Shown in pieces: positions 1-5,920 of a stretch of 8,860 nucleotides of DNA. Each line of letters begins with the position of its first letter. The stretch's first letter is position 1. Under the pieces are notes generated by a model. That model searched no databases and had not been told where the DNA came from. It saw only the letters and a list, made by a program, of their open reading frames with translations. The position numbers and the translations under genes were made by a program. Location: assembly GCA_946998205.1 (NCBI GenBank), contig CAMPYJ010000063.1:1-8860 (forward strand), given 5' to 3'. The DNA comes from an uncultured Prevotella sp. (GTDB taxonomy: Bacteria > Bacteroidota > Bacteroidia > Bacteroidales > Bacteroidaceae).

Positions 1-31
1 GCAATGCAATGCGGGAGAGTAGGTAGCCGCC
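1..31 (+). rRNA. rrf: 5S ribosomal RNA, 3' end only
   Basis: The first 31 bases match the conserved 3' end of Bacteroidetes 5S rRNA, including the GGGAGAGTAGGTAGCCGCC tail that closes the terminal helix, followed by a T run. The rest of the gene, and presumably a 16S-23S-5S operon, lies left of the window. The exact 3' end is set by similarity and could be off by one or two bases. Confidence 0.85.
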
Positions 32-46
32 TTTTTTCAAACAGCG

Positions 47-83
47 AGCCTCCAGGACTGAAATGTCCTGGAGGCTTTTTTTT
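47..83 (+). terminator. Rho-independent terminator of the rRNA operon
   Basis: A perfect 12-bp stem (AGCCTCCAGGAC at 47-58 with its complement at 65-76) encloses a 6-base loop and runs into eight T residues (76-83). It lies 15 bases after the 5S end, where the terminator of an rRNA operon is expected. On the minus strand it is not followed by a T tract, so it should work only for the rRNA transcript. Confidence 0.92.
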
Positions 84-88
84 GTATT

Positions 89-186
89 GGGCCGATAGGG
101 CCGATAGGGCTAATAGGGCTTTTGGCCGATTAGGCGAATTGGGCGAATTGGGCGAATTGGGCGAATCAGGCGAATTGGGCGAATTA
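89..186. repeat. Degenerate 9-bp tandem repeat array
   Basis: Two blocks of 9-bp units occur here. The first (about 89-115) has three units of the form GGGCCGATA or GGGCTAATA. The second (124-186) has seven units: one GGCCGATTA, then GGCGAATTG-type units with two single-unit variants (GGCGAATCA, GGCGAATTA). The two blocks share the core GGC-GA-T and are out of register by a short irregular stretch at 116-123. The array is open in one plus-strand frame and would give an LGELGELGE-like peptide, but there is no sign that this is translated. It lies between the rRNA terminator and the 3' end of the converging minus-strand gene. Confidence 0.85.
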
Positions 187-213
187 GTCTAATTACCCCC
201 CAAAAAAAATAAA

Positions 214-852
214 TTACCACCCCTTGATTTGAAAGAATAATCCGATGTTTATGCCCAAGCTACTGATAACCTTATTGGTGTATGCATTTTGCTTGTCATT
301 GTAGACCTTGAGGAGGATATTCTCATTCATGATAGAGGTCATGAGTCCGATGTGGGATGACAAGTGGAGTTTTATGCCGATGCTCGGTGACATCAATAGA
401 TTGAAATCTGTGTTTTTGAGTGTTGTAGAATATTTCGTGTTTGTATCTATGTTGCCCCTCCTAATGATACCAAAGGAACCCAACTCCACGTTGATGAAGG
501 GCGCCCATTGTGTATTGGTGAAAAAGAATGTGCTGCTGACGAACACTGGCACAATCGCTAACCTGTATTTGCTGTGATAATTGTAGCCAATGCCAGCTCC
601 GATACTCCATTGTTCGTTGATGAACCTTTCGTGCCGGTAGTTCATGCTAAAGGCATCGTCTCCGTACTCGCCTGTTGCTTTGGTGACGGTTGTGTTGACA
701 ACGTTGAGACATCCCTCTCTTTCATCGAATGATGATTGCGCATGGATGTGTGTAGTAGAAAAAGACAACAAGAGTGCTGTGATGACGGTACCCTTTTTGC
801 TCGCCCGTATCACAGCACTCCTATTTGACCTGTTGATGCTCGTGGTATCCAT
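214..852 (-). CDS. Exported beta-strand-rich protein, probable outer-membrane barrel, function unknown
   Basis: I do not recognise this 212-residue protein as a named family. It has a basic N-terminus (about residues 9-20, ending in SKKG), a hydrophobic stretch (about 22-32) and a likely signal peptidase I site after HIHA (residue 38). The mature part is rich in alternating polar/hydrophobic strands with aromatic edges, such as FSMNYRHERF, WSIGAGIGYNY and SSLGINIGLFFQI, and it ends in Trp. This pattern is usual for small 8- to 10-stranded outer-membrane barrels (a porin-family-like fold); that assignment is inference. The start ATG shares one base with the aguB stop codon (TAATG on the minus strand), so translation is probably coupled to aguB. 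The coding region is more A+T-rich and Asn/Thr/Ser-rich than the two enzymes upstream. No convincing terminator follows it; only a T-rich stretch is seen at about 201-209. Confidence 0.75.
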   Translation of the reverse strand: MDTTSINRSNRSAVIRASKKGTVITALLLSFSTTHIHAQSSFDEREGCLNVVNTTVTKATGEYGDDAFSMNYRHERFINEQWSIGAGIGYNYHSKYRLAIVPVFVSSTFFFTNTQWAPFINVELGSFGIIRRGNIDTNTKYSTTLKNTDFNLLMSPSIGIKLHLSSHIGLMTSIMNENILLKVYNDKQNAYTNKVISSLGINIGLFFQIKGW

Positions 853-1751
853 TATTTTGGGTATTGCTTGTCGACATATCTTTTCAGGATGTCCTGATAG
901 CTCTCGATCCGCCGGTCACGCAAGAATGGCCACCAGCGGCGTACTTGTTCGCCATGGTCGAGGTCGATGTCTATCACCACGCTCTCTTCATCGTCATCGC
1001 ACGCCTGATAATACAGTTCTCCTTGCGGACCAGCCACAAAAGAACTGCCCCAGAAGTCAATGCCGTTGGTTTGCGCTGAAGGGTCGTCTTCGTGTCCCAC
1101 TCGGTTTACTGTGACCACTGGCAGTCCGTTGGCTACCGCATGTCCACGCTGAACGGTCGTCCATGCGTCGCGCTGCCGTTGCTGTTCATCTTCGTCATCG
1201 CTGCTTTCGTAACCAATAGCTGTGGGATAGATGAGGAGTTGCGCTCCCTGCAATGCCATCAGTCGGGCTGCCTCTGGATACCATTGGTCCCAACATACCA
1301 ATACGCCTAAGCGTCCTACGGTGGTGTCGATAGGGTGGAAACCTAAGTCGCCAGGAGTGAAATAAAACTTTTCATAGTAAGCGGGGTCGTCAGGTATGTG
1401 CATCTTGCGGTATTTACCAGCAATAGTTCCGTCTTTCTCTATTACCACAGCCGTGTTGTGATACAGGCCTGGAGCCCGTTTTTCAAATAGCGAAGTGACG
1501 ATGACCACCTCTAATTTTTCAGCCAACTTGCCGAAGAACTCCGTGGAAGGACCGGGTATCGGTTCGGACAAATCGAAATTGTTCACGTCTTCTACCTGAC
1601 AGAAGTAGAGCGAATTGTGTAATTCTTGCAGCACGATGAGCTGGGCGCCACGCCGTGCCAAGTCGGTGATGTTCTCGGCTATTTTCTTTTTGTTGTCGTC
1701 AACACATTTGGTGTTCCGCAATTGTAGTATTCCTATTCTTATTTCGTGCAT
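852..1751 (-). CDS. aguB: N-carbamoylputrescine amidase
   Basis: Cytoplasmic nitrilase-superfamily enzyme that hydrolyses N-carbamoylputrescine to putrescine, ammonia and CO2, the last step of the agmatine route to putrescine. The 299 residues are the usual length. The Glu-Lys-Cys triad is visible: Glu43 in VLQELHNS, Lys116 in KYRKMHIPDDP and Cys153 in LVCWDQWYPEAARL. The YYEKFYFTPGD and WWPFLRDRRI stretches are typical of the plant/bacterial AguB branch rather than of general omega-amidases. The start ATG (1749-1751) is preceded by an A-rich run and opens directly into the strand MHEIRIGILQL. It lies 92 bases after the aguA stop on the same strand, with repeats but no clear promoter between them, so co-transcription is likely. 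Its stop overlaps the start of the next gene. Confidence 0.95.
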   Translation of the reverse strand: MHEIRIGILQLRNTKCVDDNKKKIAENITDLARRGAQLIVLQELHNSLYFCQVEDVNNFDLSEPIPGPSTEFFGKLAEKLEVVIVTSLFEKRAPGLYHNTAVVIEKDGTIAGKYRKMHIPDDPAYYEKFYFTPGDLGFHPIDTTVGRLGVLVCWDQWYPEAARLMALQGAQLLIYPTAIGYESSDDEDEQQRQRDAWTTVQRGHAVANGLPVVTVNRVGHEDDPSAQTNGIDFWGSSFVAGPQGELYYQACDDDEESVVIDIDLDHGEQVRRWWPFLRDRRIESYQDILKRYVDKQYPK

Positions 1752-1792
1752 GTTTTTTTTAAGTTGATAAGTTTATGAGTTTTTAGTTTTTT

Positions 1793-1824
1793 AGTTGACA
1801 AGTTGACAAGTTGACAAGTTGATA
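1793..1824. repeat. 8-bp microsatellite between aguA and aguB
   Basis: Four tandem 8-bp units are present: three AGTTGACA followed by one AGTTGATA. A related AGTTGATAA occurs at 1762-1770. The array fills much of the 92-base spacer between the aguA stop and the aguB start, so unit gain or loss would change the spacing of the two genes without changing either protein. Confidence 0.85.
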
Positions 1825-1839
1825 ACTTAGCCAATCATA

Positions 1840-1867
1840 AAGTTCAATGTTCAAAGTTCAAAGTTTG
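1840..1867. repeat. 7-bp microsatellite overlapping the aguA 3' end
   Basis: Four imperfect heptamers follow one another: AAGTTCA, ATGTTCA, AAGTTCA, AAGTTTG. The aguA stop codon (complement of 1844-1846) and the last residues of AguA (about TLNFEH) are read from this array. Seven is not a multiple of three, so a one-unit change would shift the reading frame at the C-terminus. Confidence 0.75.
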
Positions 1868-2896
1868 TTGCATGGTGAGGCAGTGTAGTGAGCCATGCTG
1901 TTTTATCACGGTTGTGGCATCTATGGGAATGATGTCACGGTGTGGAAAGGCCCTCTCAATGACGCCGAGCGCTTGCCTGTCCAATTCATCTTGTTGATAG
2001 GTGGGTACTATCACCGCCCCGTTGATGACCACGAAGTTGGCGTAAGTGGCTGGCAAACGTTCACCTTGATAGAAAATGGGTTGGGGGATAGGGAGCTTGA
2101 GCAATCGATAGGACTTGCCTTCAATGGTGCGAAACGTTTTCAACTGTTGTTCCATTTTTTTGAAGTCGTTGTATTGCACGTCCTCCTCGTCATCGGTACC
2201 TATATATAATAAGGTGTCGTTTGGAGCAAAGCGTACGGTAGTGTCTATGTGTCCGTCCGTGTCGTCACCCACCAGTTTTCCGTAGTCTATCCACAAAATG
2301 CGGTTGGCGTGCAATCTGTCGAGCAGCGTCCGTTCTATCTCTTGCCTGGTAAGCGGTTGGTTTCTGTTTGGAGCGAGCAAGCAGAAACTTGTGGTCAGTA
2401 TGGTTCCCTTGCCGTCACTCTCGATGGAACCTCCTTCCAAAACAAAATCGTTATAATCTACATATTCGCCTTTTACGGCATTTTGTGCTGCGAGCTGCCT
2501 GTTGATGAGGTTGTCCTTGGAAGCTTCAAACTTGTTTCCCCAGCCGTTAAATTGGAAATCCAAGAGTAGTGGAGTAGCCTTGCCGTCCTTCGGCAGCAAG
2601 GTGATGAATCCATGGTCGCGTGCCCATGTGTCGTTGAGAGGACATTCTACGAACCTGATTTGTTGGCATTCCTCTGCCGAGAAGTGGCGTTTCGTCTCTG
2701 CCACATCCTGTGTGACAATCGTCACCTCCTGATACCTTGCAATCGCCCTTGCCAGTTGCACCTCGGTGTCAACGATGTCCTGCAAATAGGGTCTCCAGTC
2801 GGTATGGGCATGCGGCCATGTCAATTGCACGGCTTTTTGCGGTTCCCATTCGGCCGGCAGGTAGTATGCTGTCTCTTTCTGTCGTGTGTAGCGCAT
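1844..2896 (-). CDS. aguA: Agmatine deiminase (PAD_porph family)
   Basis: Cytoplasmic enzyme of the pentein/guanidino-group-modifying fold that converts agmatine to N-carbamoylputrescine and ammonia, the substrate of AguB encoded next. With the start at 2896 the protein has 350 residues, near the family norm. Visible motifs are the N-terminal LPAEWEPQKAVQLTWPH (13-29), NDTWARDHG (88-96), EGGSIESDG (154-162), GDDTDGHIDT with the active-site His216, and HGSLHCLTMQQ with the nucleophile Cys339. In the third motif the more usual His of GGSIH is Glu. The frame is open further upstream to an ATG at 2989. I reject that start because a TATTTTTGC promoter box lies at 2914-2922, inside the extension, and the extra residues (including an FLQKKKKP stretch) do not resemble the family. 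The extreme C-terminus runs into a 7-bp repeat. Confidence 0.95.
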   Translation of the reverse strand: MRYTRQKETAYYLPAEWEPQKAVQLTWPHAHTDWRPYLQDIVDTEVQLARAIARYQEVTIVTQDVAETKRHFSAEECQQIRFVECPLNDTWARDHGFITLLPKDGKATPLLLDFQFNGWGNKFEASKDNLINRQLAAQNAVKGEYVDYNDFVLEGGSIESDGKGTILTTSFCLLAPNRNQPLTRQEIERTLLDRLHANRILWIDYGKLVGDDTDGHIDTTVRFAPNDTLLYIGTDDEEDVQYNDFKKMEQQLKTFRTIEGKSYRLLKLPIPQPIFYQGERLPATYANFVVINGAVIVPTYQQDELDRQALGVIERAFPHRDIIPIDATTVIKQHGSLHCLTMQQTLNFEH

Positions 2897-2913
2897 CGGT
2901 TTTTTCTTTTTTT

Positions 2914-2922
2914 GCAAAAATA
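2914..2922 (-). promoter_or_regulatory. Bacteroidetes-type -7 box for aguA-aguB
   Basis: On the minus strand this reads TATTTTTGC, an exact match to the TAnnTTTGC -7 consensus. It ends 17 bases before the aguA ATG at 2896, which leaves a leader of roughly 10 A-rich bases. I see no good TTG -33 element at 19-21 bases distance. Confidence 0.75.
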
Positions 2923-3020
2923 CCATAAAATAAGCAATTCGCCACCATGTTGACAAAAAGAAAATGCGCATCCTTTGGCTTGCCTGCAAGCTGCGGGGTG
3001 TCTTGTAGGGTGAAGATGAA

Positions 3021-3063
3021 TTGAGGACGGTTCTATAAAGGGCGGTAATTTATACAACCGCCC
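3021..3063. repeat. Collapsed copy of the MITE-like element (two end repeats only)
   Basis: The left arm (3021-3039) matches the end repeat of the element at 5572-5773 at 17 of 19 bases. The right arm (3044-3063, GGTAATTTATACAACCGCCC) matches bases 5750-5769 at 19 of 20. Only four bases separate the two arms, so this is either an internally deleted derivative or a stand-alone inverted repeat of the same family. The right part folds by itself: GGGCGGT (3040-3046) pairs with ACCGCCC (3057-3063). It lies between the divergent aguA and lipoprotein promoters. Confidence 0.75.
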
Positions 3064-3098
3064 ATGTGTCAGTCTTTTGACGTTTTGTGCGTTTTGCC

Positions 3099-3124
3099 GG
3101 CGCAGACGTACCCTTACGTCCGCC
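3099..3124. repeat. Intergenic hairpin, possible REP-like palindrome
   Basis: GGCG (3099-3102) and GACGTA (3105-3110) pair with TACGTC (3115-3120) and CGCC (3121-3124), around a CCCT loop with a two-base bulge (CA). There is no T run on either side, so it is not a standard terminator. It lies about 75 bases upstream of the lipoprotein -7 box. A dispersed palindromic repeat is possible, but this window shows only one copy. Confidence 0.5.
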
Positions 3125-3197
3125 TGGAATCAAATACGAAGATGTCTTTATGGATGTTAATGTTTGTTTATCTTTAAGAAGATGAAAAAGAAAATGC

Positions 3198-3206
3198 TAT
3201 TTTTGC
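3198..3206 (+). promoter_or_regulatory. Bacteroidetes-type -7 box for the lipoprotein gene
   Basis: TATTTTTGC is an exact TAnnTTTGC match, ending 29 bases before the ATG at 3236. It implies a leader of about 20 A-rich bases. No clear -33 element is seen at the expected distance. The same box sequence drives the divergent aguA gene. Confidence 0.75.
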
Positions 3207-3235
3207 AAACCAAATAAATCATAAAAAACATTACG

Positions 3236-3832
3236 ATGAACAAAATGAACATTTTTAAGTATTTTTCGCTGTCCTTGTTCTTGACGGCTGCGATTGCCCT
3301 CACGGGATGCAGCAAGAGTGACGACGGTAACGACAAGAATGCGGCAATTGATTACGCTAAAAACATTGTTGGCACATGGGAGATGGAGAATGTTACCTTC
3401 ACCCTCGCCGACAAGAAAACGCCTGCGAAATTCAACGTAGAGGTGAAGCTTAATGCCGAGAGCGGTTCCAAGATTTTCGTGAACGGTCAGGAATTTGATG
3501 CGAAAACGCTAAAGGGGCTCGGCTTTAACGTTGGTGCGGAAGATTTTCCCATTGAAAGGCTACAGTTTGACGCCGACAAAAAAATGACGTCTTATGAATA
3601 TGATCAGAAGCGTTGGAACGCAAATGATGGTAAAGCCACATACGATGTCAAGGATGGCGTGCTTACCATAACGTCTACGGACGGCGCCATGTCCATGAAA
3701 ATACTCTCCATGGAGCAAAACTCTTGCATGCTTGACGCGTCCATGCTTGTAGAGAGTATGATGAAAGACTATAAATTGACAGAAAAGTTTGATGTACAGT
3801 CAGCACGTCTCAAAGTGAAGAGAATAAGCTGA
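3236..3832 (+). CDS. Lipocalin-like lipoprotein of unknown function
   Basis: This is a 198-residue secreted lipoprotein. It has a hydrophobic signal (about residues 6-21) and a lipobox ALTGC with Cys25 as the lipidated residue. The following SKSDDGND is acidic, like the surface-export signals known in Bacteroidetes lipoproteins, so surface exposure is possible (inference). After a linker, IVGTWEMENVTFTL (about 44-57) resembles the opening strand of lipocalin-like domains common in Bacteroidales. The remainder is alternating strands such as ATYDVKDGVLTITSTDG. This is consistent with a small beta-barrel or sandwich, but no ligand can be inferred. An exact promoter box stands just upstream and a strong terminator follows, so it appears to be a single-gene transcript. 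The start at 3236 was chosen over the ATG at 3245 because it lies closest to the promoter; either gives a good signal peptide. Confidence 0.85.
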   Translation: MNKMNIFKYFSLSLFLTAAIALTGCSKSDDGNDKNAAIDYAKNIVGTWEMENVTFTLADKKTPAKFNVEVKLNAESGSKIFVNGQEFDAKTLKGLGFNVGAEDFPIERLQFDADKKMTSYEYDQKRWNANDGKATYDVKDGVLTITSTDGAMSMKILSMEQNSCMLDASMLVESMMKDYKLTEKFDVQSARLKVKRIS

Positions 3833-3856
3833 CGGCATTGTTCCCCGCTTGTACGG

Positions 3857-3907
3857 AATGGCCTTTTCCCAGACATGAAATGTTAGGGAAAAGGCTATTT
3901 TCTTTTT
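3857..3907 (+). terminator. Rho-independent terminator after the lipoprotein gene
   Basis: AATGGCCTTTTCCC (3857-3870) pairs with GGGAAAAGGCTATT (3886-3899) over 14 bases with one G-U pair. The 15-base loop can pair further (ACAT with ATGT). The stem runs into TTTTCTTTTT (3898-3907). It begins 24 bases after the lipoprotein stop and isolates that gene from the histidine kinase downstream. Confidence 0.88.
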
Positions 3908-3933
3908 AGGGCGCCTCCATGCTTGTCGCATAC

Positions 3934-3942
3934 AATATTTGC
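3934..3942 (+). promoter_or_regulatory. Possible weak -7 box for the histidine kinase
   Basis: AATATTTGC differs from TAnnTTTGC at one specified base (the first). It lies 22 bases before the kinase ATG and downstream of the terminator, where a promoter is needed. No -33 element is evident, so this is a tentative call. Confidence 0.35.
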
Positions 3943-3964
3943 TTGATTCGTACGTTGTAACACT

Positions 3965-5137
3965 ATGCAGTGGACAGACCGAATCAGACAGGTAAAGCTC
4001 ATCCTCGTGGTGGCCGCCATACTCATAGCGGCGGTGTCGCTCGCGGTTTCTCATTACCTCGTCAGGAGTCTCGAGAGCGAAGAGCGCGACAAGATGGAGA
4101 TATGGGCCGAAGCCATGCGCGCGCTCAACAAGGCGGATGAGAACACCGACCTGAACCTGGTGCTGAAGGTGATTAACGAGAACCATACCATTCCGGTCAT
4201 CGTCATGGACCCCGAGGGTGACGTGCAGACCTATCGCAACATCAACCTTGACAACCGTCCGGGAGCCGGCGGCATGGCTTATCTCAAGGCCTTGGGCAAT
4301 AGCCGGAAAGCGTCCAACCATTATATTCGTATTTTTTTGAACGACCATGCCCAAGGCGACTACATTGACGTTTGCTATGACGACTCGTTGATGCTCAAGC
4401 GGTTGTCGTTTTACCCCTATGTGCAGTTGTGCGTGGCGCTCATCTTTGTCGTGGTGGTGATCGTCGCCTTGCTCACCTCCAAGCGGGCCGAGCAGAACAA
4501 GGTTTGGGTGGGACTGTCGAAGGAAACCGCCCACCAGTTGGGCACCCCCATCTCCAGCCTGATGGCTTGGACGGAAATCCTGAAGGAGAGTTATCCTGAC
4601 GATGCGCTGATTCCAGAGATGGAACAGGATGTGAGGCGGCTGCAATTGATAGCCGACAGGTTCTCTAAAATCGGGTCGAAGCCCGAGGTGGAGCCATGCA
4701 GCTTGCGCGAGGTGGTGAGCCATGTCACATCCTACATGAACCGCCGCACGTCGAAGGGCATCCAAATCGTGACCCAGTTGCCCGAGAGCGCAGACGGACT
4801 GATGGTGCGCATGAATCCCGCGCTCTTTGAGTGGGTCATCGAGAATTTGTGTAAGAATGCCGTTGATGCCATGGGTGGAGAGCAAGGCCGCATCACCATC
4901 CGCGTGCAGGAGGCCGTCGGGAAGGTGGTCATCGACGTGACTGACACGGGGAAAGGAATCAGGAAAAAAGATATTAAGAACGTCTTCCGCCCAGGCTTTA
5001 CCACCAAGAAACGGGGCTGGGGATTAGGACTCTCGCTGGCCAAGCGCATCGTGGAAGAGTACCATCGAGGCCGAATTTGGGTGAAGAGTTCGGAAATGGG
5101 AAAGGGTACGACGTTTCGTATTGAGCTGAATCGGTAA
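3965..5137 (+). CDS. Orphan membrane sensor histidine kinase
   Basis: This is a 390-residue inner-membrane kinase. TM1 is at about 11-33 and TM2 at about 152-171, with a periplasmic segment of roughly 118 residues between them that I cannot assign to a family. The H-box is KETAHQLGTPISSLMAW with phospho-acceptor His190; this HQLGTP form replaces the commoner HELRTP and is found in a Bacteroidetes kinase group. The ATPase domain shows the N box (ENLCKNAVDAM, Asn298), G1 (DTGKGI, Asp327), the F box (VFRPGFTTKKR) and G2 (GWGLGLSLAKR, 351-361), so it should be active. It has no PAS, HAMP or receiver domain that I can see. No response regulator is encoded within the window, so its partner is unknown. 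It is separated from the lipoprotein gene by a terminator and followed by about 780 bases without a gene. Confidence 0.92.
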   Translation: MQWTDRIRQVKLILVVAAILIAAVSLAVSHYLVRSLESEERDKMEIWAEAMRALNKADENTDLNLVLKVINENHTIPVIVMDPEGDVQTYRNINLDNRPGAGGMAYLKALGNSRKASNHYIRIFLNDHAQGDYIDVCYDDSLMLKRLSFYPYVQLCVALIFVVVVIVALLTSKRAEQNKVWVGLSKETAHQLGTPISSLMAWTEILKESYPDDALIPEMEQDVRRLQLIADRFSKIGSKPEVEPCSLREVVSHVTSYMNRRTSKGIQIVTQLPESADGLMVRMNPALFEWVIENLCKNAVDAMGGEQGRITIRVQEAVGKVVIDVTDTGKGIRKKDIKNVFRPGFTTKKRGWGLGLSLAKRIVEEYHRGRIWVKSSEMGKGTTFRIELNR

Positions 5138-5571
5138 GTTGCTCTGTACCAGTGTTCTATGATGTCGCTGTAAAAGCATGGACTTTGCGTGCCAATCCCT
5201 GTGTCTTTGCCGCTTGAAGGCGATGACTTTGTGTGCGAAAGTCACGGCTTCGGTCGTATCTTTAGGCTGGTTACTTCACTCTCAAATTTACCGATTAAAT
5301 GAATATAACATATTTCGTACCAATAAAAGGCAGCATGACATCTCATCATTAAACAACGAAAAACACAAAAGAATCTAAAAAACATTGCCGCAAAAGCCAT
5401 TTCACGAAAGAACGTCCCGTTCTGTCTAAAGCAACGAAAAACATAGTTGCGGCATTTCACTTTTGACAAAGAATCGGAGAAAAATCACGACGCATTTCTT
5501 TTCGCTGTTTTCGTCAGAACGCCGGCGTTCTTTGGTTTCTTCATGTCACCCGCACGTTTTCGTGTTTTCTG
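5138..5571. other. Gene-free region with diverged inverted hairpins
   Basis: I see no credible gene here. TGACTTT and AAAGTCA (5224-5244) form a small stem. At 5386-5454, TGCCGCAA pairs with TTGCGGCA and encloses a smaller hairpin, AGAACG-TCC-CGTTCT (5409-5423). A second AGAACG hairpin lies at 5516-5531. The sequence around the first (about 5403-5438) resembles the reverse complement of that around the second (about 5501-5536): both keep AAAGAACG, CGTTCTG and a downstream CGAAAA. They therefore look like diverged inverted copies. No terminator is obvious directly after the kinase stop. Confidence 0.5.
5516..5531. repeat. Perfect 16-bp palindrome
   Basis: AGAACGCCGGCGTTCT is its own reverse complement. 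TTGGTTTCTT follows it, so a weak plus-strand terminator role is possible, though the T tract is interrupted. It could instead be a protein-binding site or a repeat arm. It is related to the AGAACG hairpin at 5409-5423. Confidence 0.6.
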
Positions 5572-5773
5572 TTAAGGGCGTTTCTATAAATTAGCTTTGT
5601 CAGATTGCGAGGCTCTTTTTGGTGGTCAATTTGTTTGTGAGTGAAGGAGTATAGCGAGCTATACGACTGAACGAACAAGCAAATTGAACCCAAAAAAGAC
5701 CGCAAGATGACAAAACGTAAACCGTCCAGCATAAATAAAACTTTACGGTGGTAATTTATAGAACCGCCCTTAA
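5572..5773. mobile_element. MITE-like element, 202 bp, no coding capacity
   Basis: The ends are 22-bp inverted repeats, matching at 21 of 22 positions: left 5572-5593 (TTAAGGGCG...TATAAATTA) and right 5752-5773. Inside, a second pair of arms (about 5596-5637 and 5676-5714) is imperfectly complementary, sharing TTTGTCA, CTTGCG/ATTGCG, TTTTTGG and TCAATTTG. The centre is a 7-bp stem, GTATAGC with GCTATAC (5649-5664). The whole element can therefore fold into one long hairpin. The right half carries about 37 extra bases (5715-5751) with their own stem, ACGTAAA with TTTACG. TTAA is at both outer ends and could be a target duplication or part of the repeat. No open reading frame inside looks genuine. 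A collapsed relative sits at 3021-3063. I infer a non-autonomous element mobilised by a transposase encoded elsewhere. Confidence 0.7.
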
Positions 5774-5895
5774 TTTCGTTGTTGATTTCTTCTATGTTGT
5801 TTACAGCAACAAGATATACCATCGTTAAATGAAAGTCCCGCGTCAAAAAATCAACATTTTTTTTCCTAAGTGATGAGCATATCAGAAAATATTCG

Positions 5896-5904
5896 TAACT
5901 TTGC
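5896..5904 (+). promoter_or_regulatory. Bacteroidetes-type -7 box for the DUF177-rpmF-fabH operon
   Basis: TAACTTTGC is an exact TAnnTTTGC match ending 16 bases before the ATG at 5921, implying a leader of about 10 bases. It lies 122 bases downstream of the right end of the MITE-like element. A convincing -33 element is not visible. Confidence 0.75.
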
Positions 5905-5920
5905 ACTCCAAAGTATAATT

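Noticed and set aside
4..192. 62-residue plus-strand frame with LGELGELGE repeats
   Set aside because: It begins within the 5S rRNA, crosses the rRNA terminator and is then made of the 9-bp repeat; not a plausible gene.
209..221. 13-base match (ATAAATTACCACC) to the inner edge of the MITE-like right end, covering the barrel gene stop codon
   Set aside because: The match is short and A+T-rich, with no partner arm nearby, so chance cannot be excluded; a genome-wide copy count would be needed.
3800..4885. 361-residue minus-strand open frame over the kinase gene
   Set aside because: It is antisense to a kinase with every catalytic box intact; the His-rich translation is typical of a shadow frame in G+C-rich coding DNA.
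5138..5378. Possible small genes after the kinase, for example a 66-residue frame at 5178-5378
   Set aside because: No promoter box, no family motif and poor composition; only short frames of the size expected by chance.
5541..5906. 121-residue minus-strand open frame across the MITE-like element
   Set aside because: It reads through both inverted repeats and the operon promoter, has no recognisable domain, and its composition reflects the repeat sequence.
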